Shown here: piece by piece, positions 6,640 through 14,478 of the stretch
How the letters are laid out: every line of letters starts with the position of its first letter
Position numbering within the stretch: position 1 is the stretch's first letter
Origin: Candidatus Liptonbacteria bacterium
Lineage (GTDB): Bacteria; Patescibacteriota; Minisyncoccia; UBA6257; 2-01-FULL-56-20
DNA: 42,813 nucleotides
Reading direction: 5' to 3'
Assembly (NCBI GenBank): GCA_016204355.1
Contig: JACQKT010000021.1
Location: forward strand, 1 to 42,813
Translations under genes and position numbers: made by a program
The notes under the pieces: generated by a model
What the model saw: only the letters and a program-made list of their open reading frames with translations
Told to the model about the DNA's origin: nothing
Databases searched by the model: none

Positions 6640-7557
6640 TCAATATGCGTATTCTGACACAAGAAGGCCCTGTTTGTCGAAAAGAAGCAGGCGGTCGTGC
6701 TGGAAATCGAGGAAATTGCTCCCGCTCCATGCAACCCATTGATTGCTCAAGAAATCATAATCGTTGCTGTATTTCGCAAAGCATCCTCCATAATTCAGAT
6801 TGTTGATATAGGCCTGGCAGGAATAGTCGTTCTGTGGAATCGGCGGGTTTGCCGCAGGCAGCTGGCAATTGCCCAACGACATCAGATAGTTCTGGCACTG
6901 TCCGCTGAAATTTATTATGTCGGAACGACTTATGTAAGGACAACTCAGATAAAGAGGCGGGTTGAATTTGTTGGCATTGGCAACGTATCCTATGCATTTA
7001 TTAAGCCTCACGTTTACTCCTATCGCACTTTGCGTGGAATAAATCGCTACTCTGTCGCCGTTTTTCACATAGATGTCGCTTTGCGGCGCAAGTCCTGACG
7101 GCTGATAAACATTCACTGCTTGCGGTACATATTGGCTGCCCCTGTTCCCCTTCATCAGCCATCCGGTTATGTTTATTTTCCCGGCAGATGAAGGGAGATA
7201 GCTGTAAATCGTTATCTGGCTATAAGAACCGGAATATCCCGGCGAAGCTGAAATAGTTATCTTGCCGAAGCAAGGAGATAAATCGTTTATGGAAAATCCC
7301 TGCGGCATCTGATACTGACTGACGTTCAACTGGCCGCATGTGGATGGCGGCGGCGTCGAAGGCGCTCCAGCTGTCCCGCCGTACGATTGTGCGCCCCCCG
7401 AAGTTCCTCCCGGCGCGTATGTTGTTCCTTGCGAACCAGAATTTTGCGTATTCTGGACGGGCGATTTACTGACCGGAGGCAATCCATACATATAAACTCC
7501 GTAGGCGATAAGAACTATCACCAATATTACGAAAAAGACGAAGCCGAAGTGATTCAT
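6640..7557 (-). CDS. Membrane-anchored extracytoplasmic protein, function unknown
   Basis: A 305-residue protein with one N-terminal transmembrane helix (about 5-25), a Gly/Ser/Thr/Pro-rich linker (30-73) and a Cys-containing globular region. The middle part (about 75-195) looks beta-rich and ends GDRVAIYSTQSAIGVNVRLNKCIGYV, which recalls lamin-tail-like extracellular domains. The C-terminal part has paired cysteines (for example CQNYLMSLGNCQ and CQAYINNLNYGGC) that may form disulphides outside the cell. Its ATG overlaps the stop of leuS (ATGA). I do not recognise a function; attachment to the cell surface is the safe inference. Confidence 0.75.
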   Translation of the reverse strand: MNHFGFVFFVILVIVLIAYGVYMYGLPPVSKSPVQNTQNSGSQGTTYAPGGTSGGAQSYGGTAGAPSTPPPSTCGQLNVSQYQMPQGFSINDLSPCFGKITISASPGYSGSYSQITIYSYLPSSAGKINITGWLMKGNRGSQYVPQAVNVYQPSGLAPQSDIYVKNGDRVAIYSTQSAIGVNVRLNKCIGYVANANKFNPPLYLSCPYISRSDIINFSGQCQNYLMSLGNCQLPAANPPIPQNDYSCQAYINNLNYGGCFAKYSNDYDFLSNQWVAWSGSNFLDFQHDRLLLFDKQGLLVSEYAY

Positions 7558-10500
7558 ATGACTATGTTTATAAGTCTCCCGGGAACGTAAATTATTTTCT
7601 TTATTTTACCCGATTCAACGATATTTTTAATCTTTTCGCCGCCCATGGCAAGTTTTTCGGCTTCTTCTTTGCCGATACCGGTCGGCGCTTCCATTGTATC
7701 ACGTACTTTGCCGTTTATCTGAATAACCAATGTGAAAGTTTCGGCTTTGAGCATTTTAGGGTTGTATTTCGGCCACTGCTCAAGATGAATCGAGGTTCTA
7801 TGTCCGAGAACGTTCCGCCATATTTCTTCGGAGAGGTGCGGCGCGAACGGAGCGAGGAGTTTTAAAAAGACCGACAAATGACTAATGACTAATGACTTTT
7901 GACTTTTTTCCATTTCGTTCAAAAGAATCATCAGTGCGGAAATAGCGGTGTTATAACTCAGACCTTCTATGTCTCCAGTGACTTTTTTAATGGTTTGATG
8001 CAGTAATCTATCCAATTCCTTCGCATCATTCGCATATTGTTTCGCATCATTCGCATTATGATAGAATCTCCAAACCCTGTCCAAAAATCTTTTCACCCCG
8101 ACTATTCCCGCGTCCCGGAAATCACCCCCTTGTTCGAACGGCGCGAGAAACATCAGATACATCCTCAGGGTATCGGCGCCGAAATTCTTTACGTATTCGT
8201 CGGGATTGACGACATTGCCTTTCGACTTCGACATCTTCGCGCCTTCTTTTATCAAAAGCCCGTGAGCCCGGAATTTCGAGAACGGTTCATCAAAGTCGAC
8301 AAGTTCAACGTCCTTGAAAAACATCGTCAAAAACCTCGAATAAAGAAGATGAAGAACGGAATGTTCCGCTCCGCCGATATACATATCGACCGGCAGCCAT
8401 CGCCGTGTAATCTCGCGATTCCATGGAATTTCCGATTTTGTTCCGGAATTTGGAATTTTAACGCTGGGGTAGCGGAGGAAATACCACGCCGAATCCAAAA
8501 ACGTGTCGGAAACGTCGGTTTCCCTTCGAGCTTTCGCTCCGCATTTCGGACACTTGGTTTCATAAAAAGATTTAACGGTCGCGAGCGGCGATTTGCCCGT
8601 CCCCCGCGGACGAAAATCTTTGACGAACGGCAATTTTACCGGCAATTTGTTTTCCGGCACCGCAATCCAACCAGGGTTACCTAATTCACCTTTGCTAAAC
8701 GCAGACTTACGCTGACTTAACGCTGACTTACGCGGAAATTTGTCCGCGTTGGTCTGCGTGCGGTCCGCGTAGTTCTGCGCTTGTTTTTTGCATTCCTCGC
8801 AATATATCATCGGTATCGGCGGCCCCCAGTATCTTTGCCTCGAAATCAGCCAGTCGCGCAAGCGGTATTGCGTTTTTCTTTTTCCGCCGACGAATTTCGT
8901 TATTTCCCATTTGGCCTTTTCGGAATCTAGTCCGTCGAATTTGCCTGAATTTACAATAACTCCATTGCCGACAAAACATTCTTTGCCGCTTTCCAAAACT
9001 TCCCACATATATTTGAAATTGCCCAAGTTCAACCAATCTTTCATTTTATCGGCTTCTATCCAAACGGGTTTGTGATTTTTCATATCATCCGGGGATACGG
9101 CTTCTTTTTTATTTCCGGTAATTTCAAAAAGCATACCCCGTCCGACCGCATATCTATTCACGTCCTTGTGCGCGGCAAAAAAATGATTGTGTACTTCTTT
9201 GCCGAGATATTTGACGAATTTTATATTTGAATAACCCGTTTCTTCGATTATTTCTCGTTTGGCGGCTTTTACATAATCTTCGTTTTCTTCAACGCCACCT
9301 ATGATTCCCGAGTGCCAGCCGAATTTTTCCCAATCAAGACACAAATAACGGCTGCTTTCCCTGTCCCAAAGAAAAGAGTATGCAGTTTTTCTCCTGATTG
9401 TTTTTTTGTCTTTTCTAATTGCATCTTTGCCTTTGTCTGCGAAAAAATAAGGCGCGACAACTTGCGTTATCGGCAATTTATACTTTTTCGCGAACTCGAA
9501 GTCCCGTTCGTCGTGCGCAGGAACGGCCATAATTGCCCCCGTGCCGTATCCTGTTAAAACATAATCGGCAATCCATACAGGAAGTTCTTTTCCGTTGGCG
9601 GGATTAACGGCTTTTATTCCTTTAAGTTTTACTCCTGTTTTTTCTTTTCCCTCCGCGATTCTGTCTTCGTCCGATTTCTTTTTGGCTTTTCTAATATATT
9701 TCTTTACTTCTGCTAAATTCTGGATTCTAGATTCTAAATTCTCAATCAATGGATGCTCCGGCGCCAAGACCATATAAGTCGCGCCGAAAAGTGTGTCGGG
9801 GCGGGTCGTGAAAACGGCAATTTTATCAAGCGCGCATTCTAATATTGAGGGTTCTTCGGATGCGTTGAAATGCGTTCTATTCGCGCTGACTTCGATAAGT
9901 TCCCCATCCAAAGCATCTGAAAGTTTAACCGCTTGGTCACGGGGAATTATAGAATCATTACTATCATGCAAAATAATAATTTTCCCGGCATTGGTTTTAA
10001 TTTTATTGTAATTAAATTTCCAACCGAACGTTTTCGAAAATGGCCTTTCGTGGTCTTTGAATTTCGGCTCCAAAGATCCTCCGACAAGAACCAGTTTGCG
10101 AATAGGATATTTCAATTTTTCTAACGCTTTAAGCGCGACTACGGAACCTAAACTATGAGCAACAATTGTTGTATTTTTATCAAACTTAACTTTCTTCCAT
10201 AAAAACTCCATGTCTTCTTTTTCACTTGCCCTAGACTTATCGGAGTGCGGCAAAAGCGGCAGCTGGACTTTATATCCGTGCTTTTCTATCTCCTTTTTCA
10301 GCCAAGGAAAGAAATCTCCGGATGGCGAACCGCCATAACCATGCAATAAAGCGAAATTGGGCTCTTCTTTCGTCTTAACTTCGAAATCTATTTCTGCTCC
10401 TTCGCTTTTTCCTATCCAATTCCGTTGGGCGATTTTCACTTTATCCGACCAGTCGAGCCCTCCGCTGGCTGGCGGATTTATGTTCTTTAAAAGTTTTTCG

Positions 10501-11132
10501 GCGTAATTAGTGATTTTGAAAAACCACTGCTCGAGTTCCTTTTTGATTACTTTTGCATCGCATCTTTCGCATACTCCACCCGTTGCCACTTGCCCTTTGC
10601 TGTTTGCTCTTTGCCGCTGTAAAACCTGTTCGTCGGCGAGAACGGTCTTACACGACGGGCACCAGTTAACCGGCTGTTTTTTTCTGTAAGCGAGACCACG
10701 CCTGAAAAGCTGTATGAAAATCCACTGCGTCCATTTATAGTAGGCGGGGTCGTAGGTTTCTAGTTTCTCGTTCCAGGAAAATCCGTTGCCGATGGATTCG
10801 AGTTGTTTATAAAATCTTTTTTGCGAAATCTGTGCCTGCTCGGCGGGATGCGCGCCGATTTTTATGGCGTAGTTTTCCGAGTGTATGCCGAAGCCGTCCA
10901 ACCCTATCGGTTCAAAAACGCCGTTGCCTTTCATCCTCTGAAAGCGCCCGTAAATGTCGCTTCCGATGAAAGCGTAAGCGTTCCCGACGTGCAGTCCCTC
11001 CGCCGACGGATATGGAAACATCATCAGGTTATAAAAAGGTTTTTTGGCCTTTTTTATATCGGGTTCGTAAACTTTCTCCTTTTGCCAAACTTTTTGCCAT
11101 TTGGCTTCGATCTTTTTAAAATCGTACTTCAT
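7554..11132 (-). CDS. leuS: Leucyl-tRNA synthetase with serine-hydrolase and NUDIX domains inserted in the editing domain
   Basis: A 1192-residue class I synthetase that charges tRNA-Leu; usual bacterial LeuRS is about 800-880 residues. Present are the HIGH-type motif HVGN (48-51), Zn-type cysteines (C158, C161, C188, C191), the editing motif TTRPDTLFG (442-450), MAVPAHDERDFEFA (535-548) and KMSKS (966-970). Two whole domains interrupt the CP1 editing domain. Residues about 254-436 are an RBBP9/YdeN-like alpha/beta hydrolase with HGYGG, nucleophile Ser327 (AHSLG), Asp393 and His421, an apparently intact triad. Residues about 562-716 are a NUDIX domain whose box (611-634) includes REIIEETGY. 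Several short-repeat loops are also inserted. The start at 11132 is chosen because MKYDFKKIEAKWQ is the family N terminus; an upstream start would overlap tatD. Synthetase function is very likely; the role of the inserts is unknown. Confidence 0.95.
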   Translation of the reverse strand: MKYDFKKIEAKWQKVWQKEKVYEPDIKKAKKPFYNLMMFPYPSAEGLHVGNAYAFIGSDIYGRFQRMKGNGVFEPIGLDGFGIHSENYAIKIGAHPAEQAQISQKRFYKQLESIGNGFSWNEKLETYDPAYYKWTQWIFIQLFRRGLAYRKKQPVNWCPSCKTVLADEQVLQRQRANSKGQVATGGVCERCDAKVIKKELEQWFFKITNYAEKLLKNINPPASGGLDWSDKVKIAQRNWIGKSEGAEIDFEVKTKEEPNFALLHGYGGSPSGDFFPWLKKEIEKHGYKVQLPLLPHSDKSRASEKEDMEFLWKKVKFDKNTTIVAHSLGSVVALKALEKLKYPIRKLVLVGGSLEPKFKDHERPFSKTFGWKFNYNKIKTNAGKIIILHDSNDSIIPRDQAVKLSDALDGELIEVSANRTHFNASEEPSILECALDKIAVFTTRPDTLFGATYMVLAPEHPLIENLESRIQNLAEVKKYIRKAKKKSDEDRIAEGKEKTGVKLKGIKAVNPANGKELPVWIADYVLTGYGTGAIMAVPAHDERDFEFAKKYKLPITQVVAPYFFADKGKDAIRKDKKTIRRKTAYSFLWDRESSRYLCLDWEKFGWHSGIIGGVEENEDYVKAAKREIIEETGYSNIKFVKYLGKEVHNHFFAAHKDVNRYAVGRGMLFEITGNKKEAVSPDDMKNHKPVWIEADKMKDWLNLGNFKYMWEVLESGKECFVGNGVIVNSGKFDGLDSEKAKWEITKFVGGKRKTQYRLRDWLISRQRYWGPPIPMIYCEECKKQAQNYADRTQTNADKFPRKSALSQRKSAFSKGELGNPGWIAVPENKLPVKLPFVKDFRPRGTGKSPLATVKSFYETKCPKCGAKARRETDVSDTFLDSAWYFLRYPSVKIPNSGTKSEIPWNREITRRWLPVDMYIGGAEHSVLHLLYSRFLTMFFKDVELVDFDEPFSKFRAHGLLIKEGAKMSKSKGNVVNPDEYVKNFGADTLRMYLMFLAPFEQGGDFRDAGIVGVKRFLDRVWRFYHNANDAKQYANDAKELDRLLHQTIKKVTGDIEGLSYNTAISALMILLNEMEKSQKSLVISHLSVFLKLLAPFAPHLSEEIWRNVLGHRTSIHLEQWPKYNPKMLKAETFTLVIQINGKVRDTMEAPTGIGKEEAEKLAMGGEKIKNIVESGKIKKIIYVPGRLINIVI
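7878..7905. repeat. Heptamer tandem repeat inside leuS
   Basis: Four 7-nt units: ATGACTA, ATGACTA, ATGACTT, TTGACTT. It encodes part of the loop SQKSLVISHLS near residue 1080, between two helices of the anticodon-binding domain. The reading frame is kept. Confidence 0.7.
8020..8061. repeat. Two 21-nt tandem units inside leuS
   Basis: Each unit begins TTCGCATCATTCGCAT and is 21 nt long (three codon-compatible heptamers). It encodes the duplicated peptide NANDAKQYANDAKE (about residues 1027-1039). Confidence 0.7.
8425..8459. repeat. Degenerate GGAATTT heptamers inside leuS
   Basis: Approximate 7-nt units GGAATTT, CCGATTT, TGTTCCG, GAATTTG, GAATTTT. They encode an extra loop (IPNSGTKSEIPWN, about residues 893-905) in the catalytic region before the VDMYIGGAEH motif. 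Confidence 0.5.
8699..8779. repeat. 10-11-nt periodic inverted repeat array inside leuS
   Basis: ACGCAGACTT-like units repeat three to four times, followed by complementary units such as GTCTGCG and GTCCGCG at the same period. The array encodes an extra loop rich in Gln, Asn, Ala, Arg and Lys (about residues 785-812), without frameshift. Confidence 0.6.
9718..9745. repeat. TTCT heptamer tandem repeat inside leuS
   Basis: Four exact-length units: TTCTGGA, TTCTAGA, TTCTAAA, TTCTCAA. They encode ENLESRIQN (about residues 464-472) in the editing domain just after APEHPLI. Confidence 0.7.
10583..10617. repeat. TTGC heptamer tandem repeat inside leuS
   Basis: Five 7-nt units, TTGCCAC, TTGCCCT, TTGCTGT, TTGCTCT, TTGCCGC, encode an extra loop (QRQRANSKGQVAT) in the Zn-binding domain, between the DEQV motif and the second cysteine pair. 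Confidence 0.7.
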
Positions 11133-11145
11133 GGGATAATTCAGA

Positions 11146-12006
11146 TTATATCGGAATAAATATCCTTTTGGAATTTTCAAAAACTTTATCCGCCATTTCA
11201 TCATTCGAAATTCCTTTTATCTCCGCGAGCTTTTTAACGACTTCGACGACGTAAGCCGGTTCGTTCCGCTTTCCGCGATAAGGCACCGGCGCGACGTACG
11301 GAGCGTCCGTTTCGCTCAAAATTCTGTCTATCGGGATCATTTTAATAACTTCGTTGTAGTTGGGGGTATCAGCCCGAGGCTGACCCGCCTTGGGCGGGAA
11401 TGTGACGACTCCGCCGAAAGTGAAAGAAAAACCCAATTCCATGAGTTTTTTCGCGTCATCCGCGGTGCCGGTGAAAAAGTGAACAACTCCCGGATTTTGG
11501 AGCTTGGAACTCGGGGACTGAAGAGTTTCGATAAGGTCGGCGAAGGCGTTGCGGCAATGTATCATCAGCGGCTTTTTGACGTCTTTTGCAAGCTCAATCT
11601 GCCGAACTAAGGCTTCTTTTTGCTTTTCTTTCGTTTCTTCCGATAACCGATAATAATCCAGGCCGCACTCTCCTATCGCAACCGTTTTCGGGTCGAGTGC
11701 GAGTTTTTTGTAATAATCGTAATCGAAATCTTCCCCGACGCTTGTAAACGACTTTGCCGCTTCTCCGCCTCCCAGTTCTTTTTCGTCATGATACGACTTT
11801 TCCGTATGTATCGGGTGCAGGCCTATGCTCGCATACAATCTTTCGGCATATTCGTTCGCCAATTTTACCGCACTCGCGGAAGTGTTTCGCTGCGTGCCGA
11901 CGTTTATCATAAAAACGTCGCTCTCCAGCGCGCGTTTTATGACTTCTTTCCTGTCCGCGTCGTAAGCCGCGAACTGAACGTGCGTATGGGCATCGAAAAA
12001 TTTCAT
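11146..12006 (-). CDS. tatD: TatD-family metal-dependent hydrolase (DNase-like)
   Basis: A 286-residue TIM-barrel metallohydrolase. Metal ligands of the family are visible: HTH (His7, His9), GECGLDYY (Glu), IHCR (His), VVHFFTG (His) and SETDAPY (Asp). Family members remove nucleotides from DNA or act on similar substrates; the exact substrate here is not defined. The protein carries an extra loop (PKAGQPRADTP) encoded by two adjacent perfect hairpins at 11369-11398, between TFP and NYNEV where relatives continue directly. A second short loop (LQSPSSKLQNP) coincides with a heptamer repeat. Its ATG overlaps the MetRS stop by one base and leuS follows 13 nt downstream, so all three are co-transcribed. 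Confidence 0.93.
   Translation of the reverse strand: MKFFDAHTHVQFAAYDADRKEVIKRALESDVFMINVGTQRNTSASAVKLANEYAERLYASIGLHPIHTEKSYHDEKELGGGEAAKSFTSVGEDFDYDYYKKLALDPKTVAIGECGLDYYRLSEETKEKQKEALVRQIELAKDVKKPLMIHCRNAFADLIETLQSPSSKLQNPGVVHFFTGTADDAKKLMELGFSFTFGGVVTFPPKAGQPRADTPNYNEVIKMIPIDRILSETDAPYVAPVPYRGKRNEPAYVVEVVKKLAEIKGISNDEMADKVFENSKRIFIPI
11369..11398. repeat. Double-hairpin element inserted in frame in tatD
   Basis: TCAGCC-CGA-GGCTGA (11369-11383) is followed directly by CCCGCC-TTG-GGCGGG (11384-11398), each with a perfect 6-bp stem and 3-nt loop. Its length of 30 nt keeps the frame and adds a peptide rich in Pro, Gly and Arg. Confidence 0.75.
11492..11519. repeat. Heptamer repeat inside tatD
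   Basis: Four 7-nt units: GGATTTT, GGAGCTT, GGAACTC, GGGGACT. They encode part of LQSPSSKLQNPG before the VVHFFTG metal-ligand motif. Confidence 0.6.
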
Positions 12007-13436
12007 TATTTGCGTGGGAAAAGATTTTCTGTTTTTTTGATATGAAAAACTTTATTTGTTCTATCGTAAGAAATCTGATCTTTAATTTTTTGAGCGGTCT
12101 CGGGAAGAAACGGCTCTAAAAGATCGGTGATAATTACCAATTCAATGCAACGGGACAATATTTTTTCAGCCCGCTCGCTTCCTTCTTTATACCAAGGTTG
12201 GTCTACGCTAAGGGCAGCATCGCTCTGTGCTATTCGTTTCCAACCGATTTCAAGAGCCTCGTCGAACCTGAATGTACTTATTTTATAATCATATTCTTCA
12301 TGTGCCTCTTTCAGTAATTTATGGAGAGGATGAGTGTAGTTATATTTAATGGGGCTCACCTTTTCTCCTAGTGTGGCAACGCGCGCGACCAAATTGCCTA
12401 GTCCGTTCGCCAAATCTGCGTTGTATCTTTCCTTCAGTTTCACTTCCGAAAAATCGCCGTCTTCGCCGTAAGGAATCTCTCTTAAAAGAAAATACCGCAG
12501 CGCGTCAACGCCGTACTTTTTTGCCAAATCAAGCGGATCAATCGCGTTGCCGAGAGATTTGGATATTTTAACCCCGTCAATCGTAAAAAAGCCGTTTGTT
12601 ACTATTCTTTTCGGCAAAGGTAGCTTTGCCGACATAAGCATTGCCGGCCAAATAACCGCATGGAAGCGAATAATATCCTTGCCTATCGCATGCACATCGG
12701 CTGGATGCTTCTGCCATCCGTCGATTCCAATCGCGGAGATATAATTTATCAGCGCATCGAACCAGACATATATAACGTGCTTATTGTCATTTGGAACAGG
12801 AATTCCCCACTCCTGTTTCTCCCTCGAAATGCTTATATCTTCCAAGCCACGTTCAACGAAACTTTTTACCTCGTGAAATCTGCCTTCGGGCGTAACGAAA
12901 TTCGGATTATCGCCGTAGAGCTTCAAAAGGTCTTTTTCGTACTTTTTCAGTTTGAAAAAATAATTATCCTCGGCTATCCATTCCGGTTTGGTTTTGTGGT
13001 CTGAACAAACGCCGTCAACCAAATCGACTTCTTTCATGAAGGCTTCGTGTCCTTTGCAATAAAGCCCTTCGTATTTCCCTTTGTAGATGTCGCCGTTATC
13101 CCAAATTCTTTTCCAGATTTCCTGGACGGTTTTGACGTGTCTTTCCTCGGTTGTCCTGATGAAGTCGGTATTACCGATGTTCAACGCTTCCCACGTTGAT
13201 TTCCATATGGCAGCCAGGCGGTCAGCATAAGTTTTTACATCTTCGCCGCTTTTTTTTGCCCCTTCAACGGTTTTTTGAGAGTTCTCATCCGTGCCTGTCA
13301 AAAAAATAACGTCTTCGCCTTTGGTGCGGTGATAGCGCGCCGAAACATCCGCAGCTATTGTCGTATATGCATGCCCGATATGTGGCCGATCATTAACATA
13401 GTAAATCGGCGTCGTAATATAAAACTTATTTTTCAT
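12006..13436 (-). CDS. metG: Methionyl-tRNA synthetase
   Basis: A 476-residue MetRS that charges initiator and elongator tRNA-Met. The HIGH motif lies at residues 19-22 (NDRPHIGHAY) and the KMSKS-equivalent reads KISKS (about 295). The Zn knuckle contains CKGH and CSDH, each with one His replacing a usual Cys. The anticodon-binding domain follows, and no C-terminal EMAP/Trbp111-like domain is present. The start is either GTG at 13439 or ATG at 13436; I prefer the ATG, which overlaps the stop of the upstream permease gene (TGATG). It sits between that gene and tatD in a minus-strand string. Confidence 0.95.
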   Translation of the reverse strand: MKNKFYITTPIYYVNDRPHIGHAYTTIAADVSARYHRTKGEDVIFLTGTDENSQKTVEGAKKSGEDVKTYADRLAAIWKSTWEALNIGNTDFIRTTEERHVKTVQEIWKRIWDNGDIYKGKYEGLYCKGHEAFMKEVDLVDGVCSDHKTKPEWIAEDNYFFKLKKYEKDLLKLYGDNPNFVTPEGRFHEVKSFVERGLEDISISREKQEWGIPVPNDNKHVIYVWFDALINYISAIGIDGWQKHPADVHAIGKDIIRFHAVIWPAMLMSAKLPLPKRIVTNGFFTIDGVKISKSLGNAIDPLDLAKKYGVDALRYFLLREIPYGEDGDFSEVKLKERYNADLANGLGNLVARVATLGEKVSPIKYNYTHPLHKLLKEAHEEYDYKISTFRFDEALEIGWKRIAQSDAALSVDQPWYKEGSERAEKILSRCIELVIITDLLEPFLPETAQKIKDQISYDRTNKVFHIKKTENLFPRK

Positions 13437-14455
13437 CACTGAGCGGCTGCTTTTAGCGCTTTTCTCCTGTCGCGGTCTTCAACTATTTCCTCGAAAATTG
13501 CCGCAGCCGGAACTGCGACTATCGCGCCCAAAAATCCTCCGACTTCTATTCCTACAAGAAGTGAGACTATGACAAGTACCGGATGCAACCCGGCCGTGCG
13601 CTTCATCAAAAGCGGCACCAGAATATTGGACTCGACCTGCTGCAAAACCAGGAAAGCTATCAAAGTATAAACGGCGAGAGAAAAAGAGTCTGAAGCGGCA
13701 ACCAAGACGGAAATTGCTCCGGCCAATATCGGTCCGACAAAAGGAACTAATTCCATTATGCCGGCAATTGCGCCCAGCATAGGCGCGTATTTTACACCCA
13801 GCAAAGAAAGAGCCAGCCATACCAGCAGCCCCATCATGAGGCTCAATATGAACTGTGCCTTGAACCAAAGAGCTATTCTTTTCCTTGAGCGGTCGAATAT
13901 TCTCAGAGCGTTTTCTTCGTAATCGACGGGTGAAATTATTTTTATGAAACGTTCCACGCCGTTTTTATTTACGCTCAGATAAAAAGAGATTATAAAAACG
14001 GATATTGCCAAGGTAAGCCCGCCGAAAATATGCGAAAGCGTTTCGAGTGGAGAAGTGCCGGTCGATATGAAGTTATCGACTATGCGGCTCATAAAATCGT
14101 TGATCGAGCGGGAAGTTTTGATGTTGAAAAAGGACTGCCACCATGTTCCGTGCGATGCTTTTTGAATGCTGAAAATCGCCTCATTTATGTTCACTATTAC
14201 GAGAGGAACGACAGCGTACAAGAACATTGCTATTATTCCCATCAGAATAAGAAAAATAAGTATCGCACCAATGGTTCTCGGCAGCCTTCTTTTTTCCATC
14301 GCGTCTATCGGTATTTCGAGTCCAGCGGACAAAACTATGGCCAAAAATAGACCCATGATTATATCTTTGGCAAAAAACATCAAACTTGCCAGCATGAGGA
14401 AAAACAAAACTTTCCATAAGCTGGTCCAAGATATTTCCAAAACCGTTTTTCCCAT
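13436..14455 (-). CDS. AI-2E family transporter (UPF0118 permease)
   Basis: A 339-residue integral membrane protein with about seven or eight hydrophobic helices. Family hallmarks are the paired N-terminal helices, FIISFYLSV in the middle, and a C-terminal block (ELVPFVGPILAG, QQVESNILVPLLMKRTAGLHPVLVIVSLLVG, GAIVAVPAAA). Members export small molecules, and some serve as Na+/H+ antiporters or AI-2 exporters; the substrate here is unknown. It lies 23 nt downstream of the M16 protease gene and overlaps metG. Confidence 0.92.
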   Translation of the reverse strand: MGKTVLEISWTSLWKVLFFLMLASLMFFAKDIIMGLFLAIVLSAGLEIPIDAMEKRRLPRTIGAILIFLILMGIIAMFLYAVVPLVIVNINEAIFSIQKASHGTWWQSFFNIKTSRSINDFMSRIVDNFISTGTSPLETLSHIFGGLTLAISVFIISFYLSVNKNGVERFIKIISPVDYEENALRIFDRSRKRIALWFKAQFILSLMMGLLVWLALSLLGVKYAPMLGAIAGIMELVPFVGPILAGAISVLVAASDSFSLAVYTLIAFLVLQQVESNILVPLLMKRTAGLHPVLVIVSLLVGIEVGGFLGAIVAVPAAAIFEEIVEDRDRRKALKAAAQ

Positions 14456-14478
14456 TATTTTGGCGCCTTGTTCCTCTA

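Noticed and set aside
7878-10617. CRISPR array
   Set aside because: The repeats are 7-11 nt, degenerate and inside leuS; there are no spacers, and no array or cas gene is seen in the window.
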